Assembly: GCA_934090795.1 (NCBI GenBank)
Contig: CAKOJQ010000009.1
Location: 1 to 61,012, forward strand
Length of the DNA: 61,012 nucleotides
Source of the DNA: an uncultured Bacilli bacterium
GTDB taxonomy: Bacteria; Bacillota_I; Bacilli_A; RF39; UBA660
Direction: 5' to 3'
Position numbers and translations under genes: made by a program. Below the pieces are notes generated by a model, which saw nothing but the letters and a program-made list of their open reading frames with translations, was not told the origin of the DNA and did no database searches. Below are positions 50,985-60,936 of the stretch, piece by piece (position 1 is the stretch's first letter; each line of letters starts with the position of its first letter).

Positions 50985-52904
50985 ATGATGATTATGAAAA
51001 GAATGTATAATTTATATAGAATATTTCTTTTTTTGTGGATATCCTTTGTTGTTTGCATATGGGGTATTTATTTGTATGCTTATATAAGTCCAAAGATTGT
51101 TCTTAATTCGGCAAATAGGATTTATTTATATGATAATAAGGAAGAATTAGTGTTTGAAAGTAATAACAATAATGATTGGGTTTCACTTAAGGATATATCT
51201 ATGTATGTAACAAATGCGACTATTATTAGTGAGGATAAGAGTTTTTATAATCATAGTGGATTTGATTATTTAAGAATTGGTAAGGCAATGTTTAATAATA
51301 TTAAAAGTGGAACGATTGTAGAAGGGGCATCTACTATTTCCCAGCAATATGTTAAGAATTTGTATTTAGATTTTAATCAAACTTGGAAAAGAAAGATTGA
51401 TGAGGCATTTTTAACAATTAAATTAGAACTTAGATACTCTAAGGATGAGATATTGGAAGGATATTTAAATACGATTAATTATGGACAAGGTAATTATGGG
51501 ATTGCTAGTGCGAGTAAGTATTATTTTAATAAAAATGCGAGTGATTTAACACTTGAGGAAGCTTTGATGCTAGTAGGTATTCCAAGAAGTCCAGAAAATA
51601 ATAATCCGATTGCTAATTATGATAATTGTATTAAAAGGGCTAAAATTATTGCTAGTTTGCTTGTTAAAAATGGTTATATAACTAAAGAAGAATATGATAA
51701 TTTGTATAAAAATAAAATTGAAATTTATGGTAAAAGAGAAAGAAATAATATGAGTACTTTAATGTATTATAGTGATGCGGTTAATGAGGAGTTAAATAGT
51801 ATTTCTTCGATTCCTAAAAGTTTGATTAAATCTGGTGGTATTAAAATTTATACTACTTTGGATGTTAATGCCCAAAAGAAGTTAGATGATTCGATTAAAG
51901 AAAATGGTAGTAATGAGGATGATGTTCAATTAGCGGGAATTCTTGTTAATCCGAAAACTGGTGGGGTACTAGCACTCGCTGGAGGAAAAAATTATGCAAG
52001 AAGCCAGTATAACCGCGTTACTCAATCTAAAAGACAAGTTGGTTCTACTATTAAACCTTTTCTTTATTATTCGGCTCTTGAAAATAATATGACAGAAAGT
52101 AGTAGGTTTTATAGTTCGAAAATTAGTTTTGTGTTTGGTAATAAGGAAACTTATACACCTAATAATTATTCTAATTTATATGCAAATAAGGAGATTACGA
52201 TGGCGGCGGCTCTTGCCTATTCGGATAATATTTATGCGGTTAAGACACATTTGTTTTTAGGTGAAGAACAACTAGTTAAAACTATGAAAATGGCTGGACT
52301 AAAAGAAAAGTTAAATCCAGTACCTTCACTTGCGCTTGGTTCTCAAGAACTTAATATGCTCGATTACGCTAATAGTTATGTAACTCTTGCTAATTATGGA
52401 ACTACAAATGAAACCTATTTTATTGAACGTGTTGAGGATGTTAATGGAAATCTTTTATATAAACATAAGGAAAACTCTAAAGAGGTTTTTAATAAGGATT
52501 CAGTGTTTATAATTAATGAGATGATGACAAACACATATAATCCAGCTTTTATTGATTATCTAAACCCAACTATTATTTATTTAAATAGTAAGATTTCAAG
52601 AAAATATGCAATTAAAAGTGGAACTACTGATAATGATTATTGGATTGTTGGATATAATCCTGATGCCTTAATGATGGTATGGGCTGGTAATGACATGAAT
52701 AAGAATGTTAATTCGGTTTATAGCAAAAAAATAAAAAATATATGGTGTGATACGATTGAAGAATATCTTAAGGATAAGGAAACTAGTTGGTATGAACCTT
52801 CAAATAATATTATTGGTATTCCACTAGATGCGGTGTCTGGTGATACTCCTAAAAGTAGTAAAAATACGGTAATTTATTATTATAAAAAAGGTACTGAAAA
52901 TTAA
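50985..52904 (+). CDS. Class A penicillin-binding protein (PBP1-type)
   Basis: 639 residues. Short cytoplasmic part and one membrane helix (YRIFLFLWISFVVCIWGIYL). GT51 glycosyltransferase: ISEDKSFYNHSGFDYLRIGK, EGASTISQQYVKNLYL, KDEILEGYLNTINYGQGNYG. Transpeptidase: Ser-x-x-Lys in VGSTIKPFLYYS, SDN in YSDNIYAVKT, and KSGTTDNDYW as the KTG motif. It polymerises and cross-links peptidoglycan outside the membrane. The ribosome site is poor; the ATG at 50985, 50988 or 50994 could be used. It is the only plus-strand core gene between parB and recG. Confidence 0.94.
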   Translation: MMIMKRMYNLYRIFLFLWISFVVCIWGIYLYAYISPKIVLNSANRIYLYDNKEELVFESNNNNDWVSLKDISMYVTNATIISEDKSFYNHSGFDYLRIGKAMFNNIKSGTIVEGASTISQQYVKNLYLDFNQTWKRKIDEAFLTIKLELRYSKDEILEGYLNTINYGQGNYGIASASKYYFNKNASDLTLEEALMLVGIPRSPENNNPIANYDNCIKRAKIIASLLVKNGYITKEEYDNLYKNKIEIYGKRERNNMSTLMYYSDAVNEELNSISSIPKSLIKSGGIKIYTTLDVNAQKKLDDSIKENGSNEDDVQLAGILVNPKTGGVLALAGGKNYARSQYNRVTQSKRQVGSTIKPFLYYSALENNMTESSRFYSSKISFVFGNKETYTPNNYSNLYANKEITMAAALAYSDNIYAVKTHLFLGEEQLVKTMKMAGLKEKLNPVPSLALGSQELNMLDYANSYVTLANYGTTNETYFIERVEDVNGNLLYKHKENSKEVFNKDSVFIINEMMTNTYNPAFIDYLNPTIIYLNSKISRKYAIKSGTTDNDYWIVGYNPDALMMVWAGNDMNKNVNSVYSKKIKNIWCDTIEEYLKDKETSWYEPSNNIIGIPLDAVSGDTPKSSKNTVIYYYKKGTEN

Positions 52905-52905
52905 A

Positions 52906-52947
52906 AATGACTTATGAAAATTTTAATCATAGGTCATTTATTTATTT
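52906..52947. terminator. Bidirectional terminator between the PBP gene and parB
   Basis: 12-bp stem AATGACTTATGA (52906-52917) / TCATAGGTCATT (52927-52938), one G-U pair, with T-rich flanks in both directions. It serves two convergent genes. Confidence 0.85.
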
Positions 52948-54172
52948 TAATTATTACTTGATATAAATCAGAAAAATCATAATCTTCAAATTCAATATTG
53001 AAACCAGCATCTTTTATTTCTTTATTTAAATCAGAGATAGCTTTTTTAACACTATTTAAATCTTTCGGTATAATTTTTGGTTTAGGTGGTTCAACTGGTG
53101 TTTCGGGTACAATGATTGGTTCTGTTACTTCTAATTTTGGTTCTTCTTTTGCTTCACTAATTGGTTCTTCAGGTTGTTCTGGTACCAAAATATCACTTTC
53201 GATGCCTAAATCCATATTTGTTTGTAAATCTTCTAGAGATGGATAATCTGGTTTTGGTTCTTTTCCTATTGTTGGAATATCAAATATATTTGTACTATTA
53301 TCTGGTTGAGGTTTTGTTGGTACTTGTTCTGCTTCTTTTTCTTTAATTTCCTTAATTTCAGGATCTGGGTTTACTTCAATAGTTTCTTCTTTTGGAACTG
53401 GTTCTATTTTAGGTTCAGTTATTGGTTGCTCCGCTTTTGGTTCAACAACTGGTGGAATAAATTCTGGCTCTTGATCACTTAATGGTTCTTCAGGAAATTT
53501 TACATTAAATAAATCTAATGAATCACTAATATTAGGAACCTCTGGTATTTTAAATGATAGATTTGGACTTATGGGACTAGTTAACTTGTTTATTTCATCA
53601 TCTAAATCTTTAACTGTTAATCTTTCATTAATAACTTTGTTTAACATTTCTTCTTGTTTATCTAGTGATGATAATTTGAGTAATGCTCTAGCATGACGCT
53701 CACTTATTTTATTTTCACTTAAGGCTTGTTTAACAGGTTCGGCAAGACTTAGAAGTCTTAGTTTATTAGCAATAGTACTTTGAGATACACCTATTTCTTT
53801 AGCTAGTTCTTCTTGAGTCTTTAAACCTTGGTCTAATATTCTTTTATATGATTTTGCTTCTTCCATTGGGTTTAAATTTCTTCTTTGAACATTTTCAATA
53901 ACAGCTACTTGAGCACTTTTATAATCACTTAAATTTCTAACGATAACGGGTACTTTAGTTAAGCCGGCAATACATGCTGCTTTATAACGTCTTTCACCAG
54001 CAATAATTTCATATTTATCATTTAATTGTCTTACGATAATTGGCTCAATAATTCCATGTTCTTTAATGGAATCAGCAAGTTCATTTAAAGCCTTTTCATC
54101 AAAAACAAGACGTGGTTGAAAACGATTTGGAATTATTAAATCGATATTTACATTTAAAATCGCATTTTCCAT
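52934..54172 (-). CDS. parB: ParB/Noc-family chromosome partitioning protein with long acidic-proline linker
   Basis: 412 residues, against about 280-300 for typical ParB. N-terminal CTPase/ParB domain: IPNRFQPRLVFDEKALNELA, YEIIAGERRYKAACIAGLTK (the GERRxRA box), VAVIENVQRRNLNPMEEAKS. The HTH is ELAKEIGVSQSTIANKLRLL. From about 205 to 365 a Pro/Glu/Lys-rich linker intervenes, followed by a C-terminal dimerisation segment (VKKAISDLNKEIKDAGFNIE, DYDFSDLYQVIIKIN). It loads at parS near the origin. ParA is not in the window. Its site next to rsmG-mnmG-mnmE is where noc/parB sit in Bacillota. Confidence 0.92.
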   Translation of the reverse strand: MENAILNVNIDLIIPNRFQPRLVFDEKALNELADSIKEHGIIEPIIVRQLNDKYEIIAGERRYKAACIAGLTKVPVIVRNLSDYKSAQVAVIENVQRRNLNPMEEAKSYKRILDQGLKTQEELAKEIGVSQSTIANKLRLLSLAEPVKQALSENKISERHARALLKLSSLDKQEEMLNKVINERLTVKDLDDEINKLTSPISPNLSFKIPEVPNISDSLDLFNVKFPEEPLSDQEPEFIPPVVEPKAEQPITEPKIEPVPKEETIEVNPDPEIKEIKEKEAEQVPTKPQPDNSTNIFDIPTIGKEPKPDYPSLEDLQTNMDLGIESDILVPEQPEEPISEAKEEPKLEVTEPIIVPETPVEPPKPKIIPKDLNSVKKAISDLNKEIKDAGFNIEFEDYDFSDLYQVIIKINK

Positions 54173-54356
54173 AAAATACCCTTCCTATTCTAAAATTAAT
54201 TTTACTTTATTTTGGTTGTTATTTCAATGGAAAAAATTTAAATTCAAATAAAAAAATATATATTATAAAATTATTTTAGATATTTTTTATGGTGGAACTT
54301 AATTAAATATGCTTAAAAATTTTTTTCTAAAATAAAAAAACAATCATTATGACTGT

Positions 54357-54872
54357 TCATCTAGTAAATGAATTTGTATTTCCATTTTGCATTTGGGTAA
54401 AAGTTTTGTGACAATTATTAATTGCATTATTTTTTTCTTCAAAAACTTCAGGCAATATGGATGTTGCAATTATTTCTGGAGAACTTTCTATAATTCTAAA
54501 AGATGGCAAAGAATAATTTGCTGCTGAACACACTTGAATAATATCTTCTACAGTACTTATTTTTTCCTTTATATTTGGATTATTTAGTAAATTTTCTAAA
54601 CTAGTTGTTATTTCATTTTCGTTTTGATTCAAATATAGTATGCCATTTCCAGATGGAAATAAATCTACTAAAGCTTTTCTAACAAAAAGCATATTTTCTT
54701 GATAATTTCTAGATTGGTCTACTGTTTTAACAATAATGTAATTATTTCCTTCAATTGATACACTTCCAATATATTCAGCTTCTAAAAGCATTACTTTTGG
54801 TTTAATTCCAATTCCTTGCCATGATCCTGTTGGATTTAAATTGTTATCAAAACCAAATTCTATTTTTTTCAT
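54357..54872 (-). CDS. Hypothetical protein ending in SFTR
   Basis: 171 residues, soluble, no signal or membrane segment. Not recognised. Features: FGFDNNLNPTGSWQGIGIKP near the start, and a middle part with ISTVEDIIQVCSAANYSLPS. Clear ribosome site (AGGAG) and a hairpin-T run after the stop (54340-54356), so a genuine gene. Shares its last four residues with the protein at 49652-49834. Confidence 0.6.
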   Translation of the reverse strand: MKKIEFGFDNNLNPTGSWQGIGIKPKVMLLEAEYIGSVSIEGNNYIIVKTVDQSRNYQENMLFVRKALVDLFPSGNGILYLNQNENEITTSLENLLNNPNIKEKISTVEDIIQVCSAANYSLPSFRIIESSPEIIATSILPEVFEEKNNAINNCHKTFTQMQNGNTNSFTR

Positions 54873-55168
54873 ACATTATCTCCTTATAATTAAAAGTTAT
54901 CACATAAATAGGTATATATCAAATAAAATTGCGTATTAAATGTAAAATTTGTTAAGTTGATTGTAAACTTTTTTAGTTAGTATTACTTATAAATAAATAC
55001 TTTAAAATAATTGTAGAATACTTATTAAAAAAATTTAAAAAAATAATTTAATAATGATCGTATAATTTTAAATAATTTTTATACAGAGATAAGCAAATAT
55101 TTTTCATCTATAAATGTTAATGAAATTATTATATAATTATTATAATAAAAATTAAGAGGTGTGTCTAA
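54873..55168. other. Divergent A/T-rich intergenic region
   Basis: 296 bases between the divergent 54872 gene and the ABC exporter gene. No frame or hairpin with coding or RNA character was seen; it should hold both promoters but their boxes are not distinct enough to call. Confidence 0.5.
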
Positions 55169-56872
55169 GTGAAAAAATATTTATTAAAAGTTAAAAAAAT
55201 GATGCTATTATTAATTTTAATATATGCTATGATTTCTTTAGTTAGTATATTTAATCCAATAGTAAGTGCCAGGTTATTAACAAGTTTAACAGAATTTAAT
55301 ATAAATCAAACGTATAAGTTTGGAACAATGTTTTTCTTGGTATCTGTTATGACTGTCATATTTAATAAATTAGCTGTTAAGGTACTGTCTTATATTGAAG
55401 AAAGATTATTATATGAAATTAGATGTGATATGATTGAAAGATTAATGAATTATAAAATTAAAAATTTTGACAATAGTTCTTCTGGGGAATTTTTAAATAG
55501 AATAAAAAATGATCCTCAAGATATAGTTTCTGTTTTTAGTATTGTGCAATATAATATTTTTAATATAGTAACGGAAGTTTTTATGTTAATTTATGTTTTT
55601 TATCTTAATTTTTTGTTAGGTATAATTTATTTTATTGGAATTATCTTTATTTATTTTTACGAAAAATATTCATATATTAAATTAGAAAAATTACAGAATA
55701 ATTTAAAAAATCAGATGGATAAAAATGATTCAAATATTACCGAAATTATTAGAGGAATAAAAGATATTAAATTGCTTGGAATTTCTAATAAGATTAAAGG
55801 CAACACTATGAAATCATTTGAAGAACAGGTTAAAAATAATGCAAGAATAAATATATTTCAAAATAATATTTATAATAATGTTGAAATGTGTAAAGTAGTT
55901 ATTACAACAATGATTATACTAGTTGGCGTATTTTTAATAAATAATAATTTATTAACTTTATCGACATTTTTAATTATATTTTTGTATCGTAGTGATATTT
56001 TTTCGTTAATTTTTAGTTACACATCTTTAAAGGAATATTTGGTAAAATATAAAGTTGCTAGGAATCGAATTAGAGAATTATTTGATGAAAATAAATTTCC
56101 TATTCAAAAATATGGAGATATTAATTTAAAAAATATAATTGGAATTATTGAATTTAAAAATGTTTCTTTTTCTTATGACAACAAAAGAAAAGTACTTGAT
56201 GATGTGTCATTTAAAATTGATAAATTTGAAGATGTAGCAATTGTTGGTAAAAGTGGCAGTGGAAAAAGTACAATATTTAATTTATTAACAAAATGTTATG
56301 ATAATTATCAGGGAACAATTTTTATTGATGGTGTTAATATTAAAGATTTATCTTACTCATCTATAGCTAGTAATGTTTCAATAATTAATCAAAATCCTTA
56401 TTTATTTAATTTAACAATAAAAGAAAATTTAAAATTACTTGATAGAAATATTACTGACAAAGAAATGATTGAAGCTTGTAAAATTGCAAATATTCATGAA
56501 GATATTATAAAGTTACCAAATAAATATAACACATTGTTAGGCGAAGGTGGACTTAATTTATCAGGTGGTCAAAAACAAAGGCTTGCAATTGCTAGAGCAC
56601 TTTTAAAAAAAAGCAAAATATTATTATTTGATGAAGCAACAAGTAGTCTTGATAATATAACTCAAAAAAATGTCCAAACAGCAATTAAAAAGATTTCAAA
56701 AGATTGCACTATTGTTACAATAGCACATCGTTTTTCAACAATTATAGATGTTAATAAGATAATCGTTTTAAAAGATGGAAAAAAAGTTATTGAGGGAAAG
56801 CATGAAGATTTATTAAATAATGATTATTATAAAAGTTTATATATTTCAGATAAAACAGTTGATGATAAATAA
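55169..56872 (+). CDS. ABC exporter, fused membrane and ATPase domains
   Basis: 567 residues, GTG start with AGAGGTG 7 bases upstream. N-terminal transmembrane domain with five to six helices (MMLLLILIYAMISLVSIFN through LTLSTFLIIFLYRSD), then the nucleotide-binding domain: Walker A VGKSGSGKSTIF, Q-loop NQNPYLF, signature LSGGQKQRLAIARA, Walker B ILLFDEATSSLD and H-loop IAHRFST. A homodimeric type IV exporter of unknown substrate. It has no peptidase domain, so a bacteriocin role is not indicated. More A/T-rich than its neighbours, isolated on the plus strand between parB and rsmG, and absent from that spot in most Bacillota, so possibly acquired. Confidence 0.92.
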   Translation: MKKYLLKVKKMMLLLILIYAMISLVSIFNPIVSARLLTSLTEFNINQTYKFGTMFFLVSVMTVIFNKLAVKVLSYIEERLLYEIRCDMIERLMNYKIKNFDNSSSGEFLNRIKNDPQDIVSVFSIVQYNIFNIVTEVFMLIYVFYLNFLLGIIYFIGIIFIYFYEKYSYIKLEKLQNNLKNQMDKNDSNITEIIRGIKDIKLLGISNKIKGNTMKSFEEQVKNNARINIFQNNIYNNVEMCKVVITTMIILVGVFLINNNLLTLSTFLIIFLYRSDIFSLIFSYTSLKEYLVKYKVARNRIRELFDENKFPIQKYGDINLKNIIGIIEFKNVSFSYDNKRKVLDDVSFKIDKFEDVAIVGKSGSGKSTIFNLLTKCYDNYQGTIFIDGVNIKDLSYSSIASNVSIINQNPYLFNLTIKENLKLLDRNITDKEMIEACKIANIHEDIIKLPNKYNTLLGEGGLNLSGGQKQRLAIARALLKKSKILLFDEATSSLDNITQKNVQTAIKKISKDCTIVTIAHRFSTIIDVNKIIVLKDGKKVIEGKHEDLLNNDYYKSLYISDKTVDDK

Positions 56873-56895
56873 TTATAATTGTTGCTTTAAACTTA

Positions 56896-56934
56896 AAAAA
56901 TCAGAAAATTAAAAATTTCTGATTTTTATTTTAG
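56896..56934. terminator. Bidirectional terminator between the ABC exporter and rsmG
   Basis: 12-bp perfect stem AAAAATCAGAAA (56896-56907) / TTTCTGATTTTT (56916-56927) with T-rich flanks, between convergent genes; it overlaps the rsmG stop region (56926). Confidence 0.9.
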
Positions 56935-57630
56935 GGGTTTTTTTGTTATTTTATCATAATTTCTGGGATACATAGATGGTGTTTCACTTACTTTTGTTAT
57001 TTTGATTAAAGTTCTTAGGGATTCTTCTTTGGGTAAATTAAATTTTTGAATATCATTTATTTCTCCACCTAGTATCTTAATACCTGATTTACTATTTTCT
57101 AATTCAGCACTAGCGTCAGCTTTCATTAAAACTAAATTACCATTTATTTTTAGAAATGGAATACATAGTTCATCTAAAACGGGCATGTTTGATACTGCTC
57201 TTGCAACAACTAGGTCGTATTTGTTACCAGTTTTAAAGTAATTTTCAGCACGATCATTTATTACATTTATATCTGTTAATTTTAATTCGTTAATAACATA
57301 TCTTTGAAATTCACTTTTTTTATTATTGCTATCTAACAAGGTTAAATTTAAATTAGGATAAACTATTTTTATAACTATTCCGGGAAAACCACCACCGGAT
57401 CCAACATCTAAAACGGATATTTCTTTGGTTAAATCAGCTATTTTAGTTAAAGTTAGCGAGTCATAAAAATGTTTTAAATAAATACTTTCTTTGTCAGTAA
57501 TAGCCGTTATATTAGTATGTTTGTTGTATTCAATTAAAATATTAGCATATTTTTCTAAAGATACTAATTGAGTGTCAGTTAAATTTATTCCAAGTTTTGA
57601 TAATTCACTTTTAAATTCTTCTTTATTCAT
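56926..57630 (-). CDS. rsmG: 16S rRNA (guanine-N7) methyltransferase RsmG
   Basis: 234 residues. SAM-binding motif ISVLDVGSGGGFPGIVIKIV, then LTLLDSNNKKSEFQRYVINE and LVVARAVSNM, all typical of GidB/RsmG. It methylates G527 (E. coli numbering) of 16S rRNA. Start overlaps the mnmG stop (ATGAATAA), so it is translated together with mnmG. Confidence 0.96.
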   Translation of the reverse strand: MNKEEFKSELSKLGINLTDTQLVSLEKYANILIEYNKHTNITAITDKESIYLKHFYDSLTLTKIADLTKEISVLDVGSGGGFPGIVIKIVYPNLNLTLLDSNNKKSEFQRYVINELKLTDINVINDRAENYFKTGNKYDLVVARAVSNMPVLDELCIPFLKINGNLVLMKADASAELENSKSGIKILGGEINDIQKFNLPKEESLRTLIKITKVSETPSMYPRNYDKITKKPLK

Positions 57631-59482
57631 GAGGATATTCCTTTTTTAAATAGATTGAAAGAACAGATATATCTACTGGATTAACACCACTTATTCTTGA
57701 TGCTTGAGCAATTGTTCTAGGATGAACTTGTTTTAATTTACTGCGTGCTTCACTGGCAAGATTCTTTACTTTGTCATAATCAATATCTTCAGGTATTTCT
57801 TTTTCTTCAAGTTTTAATAACTTCTCTACGTCTTGTTCTTCTTTAGCAATATATCCTTCATATTTAACAGCAAATGTGACTTGTTCTTTTACTTCATCGC
57901 TATAATCATTTGAAACTAAATTATTTTTAATTAATAAATCTAATGTGATTTGAGGACGTTTTAATAATTCATATAGACTTACTCCGCTATTTAAATTAAC
58001 TATTTCTTTTAATGAAGCAGGTATTGTACTTGGGGTAATACGAGTTTCTTTTAGATAATTTAATAATGTTTGAATATTTGATAATTTTTTATGTAAACGA
58101 TTATGTTGTTCTTCAGATATTAAACCTACTTGATAACCATAGTCTCTTAATCTAATATCAGCGTTATCATGTCTAAGTAATAAACGATATTCAGCACGTG
58201 ATGTTAATAAACGATATGGTTCTTTGGTTCCTTTAGTTACTAAATCGTCAATTAAAACACCAATGTATGATTCGTTTCTTTTTAAGATTAGTGGTTCTTT
58301 TCCTTGTAATTTAAGTCCTGCATTAATTCCAGCAATTATACCTTGACCGGCTGCTTCTTCATATCCACTTGTTCCATTAATTTGTCCGGCAGTAAATAAA
58401 TTATTAATTACTTTTGTTTCTAGAGATGGCTTTAATTGTAAGGGATTGATTGCATCATATTCAATAGCATAAGCATATTTTAATATTTTGGCATGTTCTA
58501 ATCCAGGAAGACTATGAACCATTAATTCTTGAACATCTTCTGGCATACTTGTTGAAAATCCTTGTAAGTAAATATCATCATAGTAAAGACTTTCTGGTTC
58601 TAAGAATAATTGATGTCTTTCTTTATCGGCAAAACGGACTACTTTATCTTCAATTGATGGACAATATCTTGGGCCTATTCCTTCGGCATATCCACCATAC
58701 ATAGCAGATTTTTTTAAATTCTTTCTAATTATTTCATGAGTTTCAGGAGTGGTATAAACTATGTGACATTTGATTTGTTTGTCTTTATCATATAATGGGC
58801 CATTATCAAAACTGAATGTCCAATAACAATCATCGCCGCTTTCTTCTTTTAATTTACTAAAATCAATTGTTGAGCGATCTAATCTTTGTGGAGTTCCCGT
58901 TTTTAATCTTTGAATTTCAAAACCATAAGATTTTAAAACATTACTTAAATTGTTAGAACGTTTTTCACCATGAGGTCCTTCTTCTTTACTAGTACTTCCT
59001 ACTAATATTTTGCTTCTTAGATATGTTCCGGTTGTTAAAATTAAGGCATCGCATAGTATTTTCTTATTATCTGCTAATATTATTCCTTTAATGGTATTAT
59101 TTTCAACAATTAAATTTTCTACCATTCCTTCAATTATGGTTAAATTTTCAAGTGAGTTTAGAGCTTTTAACATTTCTCTTGGGTATGTTATTTTATCACC
59201 TTGGGCACGAAGTGATCTTACTGCTGGACCTTTGGCATTATTAAGCATTTTGATTTGAATATGGGTTTTATCTGCAATTTTACCCATTAATCCACCTAAG
59301 GCATCTATTTCACGAACCACTATACCTTTAGCTGTTCCACCTATTGATGGGTTGCATGGCATATCAGCTATATTTTTTATATTTGCAGTAACTAATGCGG
59401 TTTTTAAACCCATTTTTGCTGAAGCATTGGCTGCTTCACATCCAGCATGACCACCACCGACAACTATTACATCATATTTCAT
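57623..59482 (-). CDS. mnmG: tRNA uridine-5-carboxymethylaminomethyl modification enzyme MnmG (GidA)
   Basis: 619 residues. FAD-binding Rossmann motif VIVVGGGHAGCEAANASAKM; GidA signatures GPRYCPSIEDKVVRFADKER and GQINGTSGYEEAAGQGIIAG; the C-terminal helical tail needed for MnmE binding ends near LSIYLKKEYPHE. With MnmE it forms the wobble-uridine cmnm5 group of several tRNAs using FAD, NADH, GTP and methylene-THF. In an operon with mnmE (9 bases upstream) and rsmG. Confidence 0.97.
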   Translation of the reverse strand: MKYDVIVVGGGHAGCEAANASAKMGLKTALVTANIKNIADMPCNPSIGGTAKGIVVREIDALGGLMGKIADKTHIQIKMLNNAKGPAVRSLRAQGDKITYPREMLKALNSLENLTIIEGMVENLIVENNTIKGIILADNKKILCDALILTTGTYLRSKILVGSTSKEEGPHGEKRSNNLSNVLKSYGFEIQRLKTGTPQRLDRSTIDFSKLKEESGDDCYWTFSFDNGPLYDKDKQIKCHIVYTTPETHEIIRKNLKKSAMYGGYAEGIGPRYCPSIEDKVVRFADKERHQLFLEPESLYYDDIYLQGFSTSMPEDVQELMVHSLPGLEHAKILKYAYAIEYDAINPLQLKPSLETKVINNLFTAGQINGTSGYEEAAGQGIIAGINAGLKLQGKEPLILKRNESYIGVLIDDLVTKGTKEPYRLLTSRAEYRLLLRHDNADIRLRDYGYQVGLISEEQHNRLHKKLSNIQTLLNYLKETRITPSTIPASLKEIVNLNSGVSLYELLKRPQITLDLLIKNNLVSNDYSDEVKEQVTFAVKYEGYIAKEEQDVEKLLKLEEKEIPEDIDYDKVKNLASEARSKLKQVHPRTIAQASRISGVNPVDISVLSIYLKKEYPHE

Positions 59483-59491
59483 TTTTATTCC

Positions 59492-60844
59492 TTACTTTCC
59501 TAAACAAAATTTTGAGAATAATTCGTCTAATAAATCATCTTTATATGTTGCACCTATTATTTCACCTAATGTTTCATAGGTATTTTTTAAATCAATTGTG
59601 AACATATCAATTGGAACATTCTCATAATTGTTATATATATTTTCTATCATATCTTTGGCTTTAGTTATTAATGCGATTTGTCTTGCATTTGAAAGATATG
59701 TATAATCTTCTTGTTCAATTTCATTAAGATTAAATAATCTCTTTATTTCATTTTTCAAATTTGTTAATCCTTCATAATTTAAGGTATTACCTGTTATTAT
59801 GTTATAGTTAGATAACTTACTTAAATCTATTTTGTTATCTAAATCGTTTTTATTGATAAAGATGATGGATTGTTTTGATTGTAATTCATTGATTGTTTCT
59901 AAATCTTCACTAGTTAGTTCTTCATTATTATTTAGAACATAGATTATTAAATCGGCTTCGCCTATCATTTTTAAACTTTTTTCAACGCCTATTTGCTCGA
60001 CGATATCGTTAGTTTTTCTGATTCCAGCAGTATCGATGATGTTTAATATTATTCCGTCTAAATTTATTTTGCCTTCTACTATATCTCTTGTTGTTCCAGG
60101 AATATTTGTAACTATTGCTTTTTCTTCTTCTAATAATGCGTTTAATATACTACTTTTACCAACGTTTGGTTTACCAACTAACGCAGCTGAGATTCCGTCT
60201 TTGATTATTTTACCATTTTTAGAATTTGATAATAACTCATTTATTTTTGAATATACCTTATCTATTAATGGTTTTAATGATTCTTTAGTGTATTTTTCTC
60301 CTTCTTCATATTCTGGATAATCAATATTAACTTCAATATTTGCTTGGATATCCATTATATCTTTACGAATATCATTTATTTTATTTGATATATTTTTTGT
60401 TACTCCATTAATAGCAAGTTTACGTGATTTTTCTGTTTGAGATGATATTAAATCACTGATTGATTCTGCTTCAACTAGGTCTATTCTACCATTTAAAAAG
60501 GCTCTTTTGGTAAATTCACCAGGCTCAGCTTGTATGCATCCATTTAATAAAAGTAATTCTAAAATTTTATTGGTTGTAGCAGGACCTCCATGAGAATTTA
60601 TTTCAACTATATCCTCCATTGTAAATGTTTTTGGAGCTAACATAACTGAAACTAACACTTCATCTATTATTTCTTTATTAAATACAATATGTCCATAATG
60701 AATTGTATGGGTTGGAACTTTGGTAAGATCTTTTCCATCAAATAAATTATTAACTATTTTTATGGCATCTGGTCCACTAACTCTTATTATAGAAATTGCT
60801 CCTACACCTAAACTTGTAGATATTGCACATATAGTTGAATTCAT
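59492..60844 (-). CDS. mnmE: tRNA modification GTPase MnmE (TrmE)
   Basis: 450 residues. N-terminal folate-binding domain (STICAISTSLGVGAISIIRV, EINSHGGPATTNKILELLLL), then a G domain at about 215-370: GKPNVGKSSILNALL, G2/G3 with GTTRDIVEGKI and DTAGIRKT, and NKNDL. C-terminal C-[LIV]-G-K motif: FCLGK at the end, with the essential Cys. Promoter -10 TATAAT at 60876-60871. First gene of the mnmE-mnmG-rsmG operon. Confidence 0.97.
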   Translation of the reverse strand: MNSTICAISTSLGVGAISIIRVSGPDAIKIVNNLFDGKDLTKVPTHTIHYGHIVFNKEIIDEVLVSVMLAPKTFTMEDIVEINSHGGPATTNKILELLLLNGCIQAEPGEFTKRAFLNGRIDLVEAESISDLISSQTEKSRKLAINGVTKNISNKINDIRKDIMDIQANIEVNIDYPEYEEGEKYTKESLKPLIDKVYSKINELLSNSKNGKIIKDGISAALVGKPNVGKSSILNALLEEEKAIVTNIPGTTRDIVEGKINLDGIILNIIDTAGIRKTNDIVEQIGVEKSLKMIGEADLIIYVLNNNEELTSEDLETINELQSKQSIIFINKNDLDNKIDLSKLSNYNIITGNTLNYEGLTNLKNEIKRLFNLNEIEQEDYTYLSNARQIALITKAKDMIENIYNNYENVPIDMFTIDLKNTYETLGEIIGATYKDDLLDELFSKFCLGK

Positions 60845-60870
60845 GGTATCACTCTCTTTCTTTCGTGCGT

Positions 60871-60876
60871 ATTATA
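60871..60876 (-). promoter_or_regulatory. -10 box upstream of mnmE
   Basis: TATAAT 27 bases before the ATG on the minus strand. The -35 region is only TTTTTT (from the preceding terminator), so the promoter is weak or extended. Confidence 0.5.
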
Positions 60877-60891
60877 TCACACTTGAATAAT

Positions 60892-60915
60892 TAAAAAAAG
60901 GATTAAATTAATCCT
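60892..60915 (-). terminator. Terminator of a gene beyond the right edge
   Basis: Stem AGGATT (60899-60904) / AATCCT (60910-60915), followed by seven T on the minus strand. It should end the operon that lies right of the window, probably the rpmH-rnpA-yidC-jag region. Confidence 0.75.
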
Positions 60916-60936
60916 CAAATTTGCTACTTTTATTTT

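Noticed and set aside
126..60844. Alternative genetic code (TGA as Trp), as in Mollicutes
   Set aside because: Conserved Trp positions are TGG, TGA ends genes at expected lengths, and spore genes argue against mycoplasmas.
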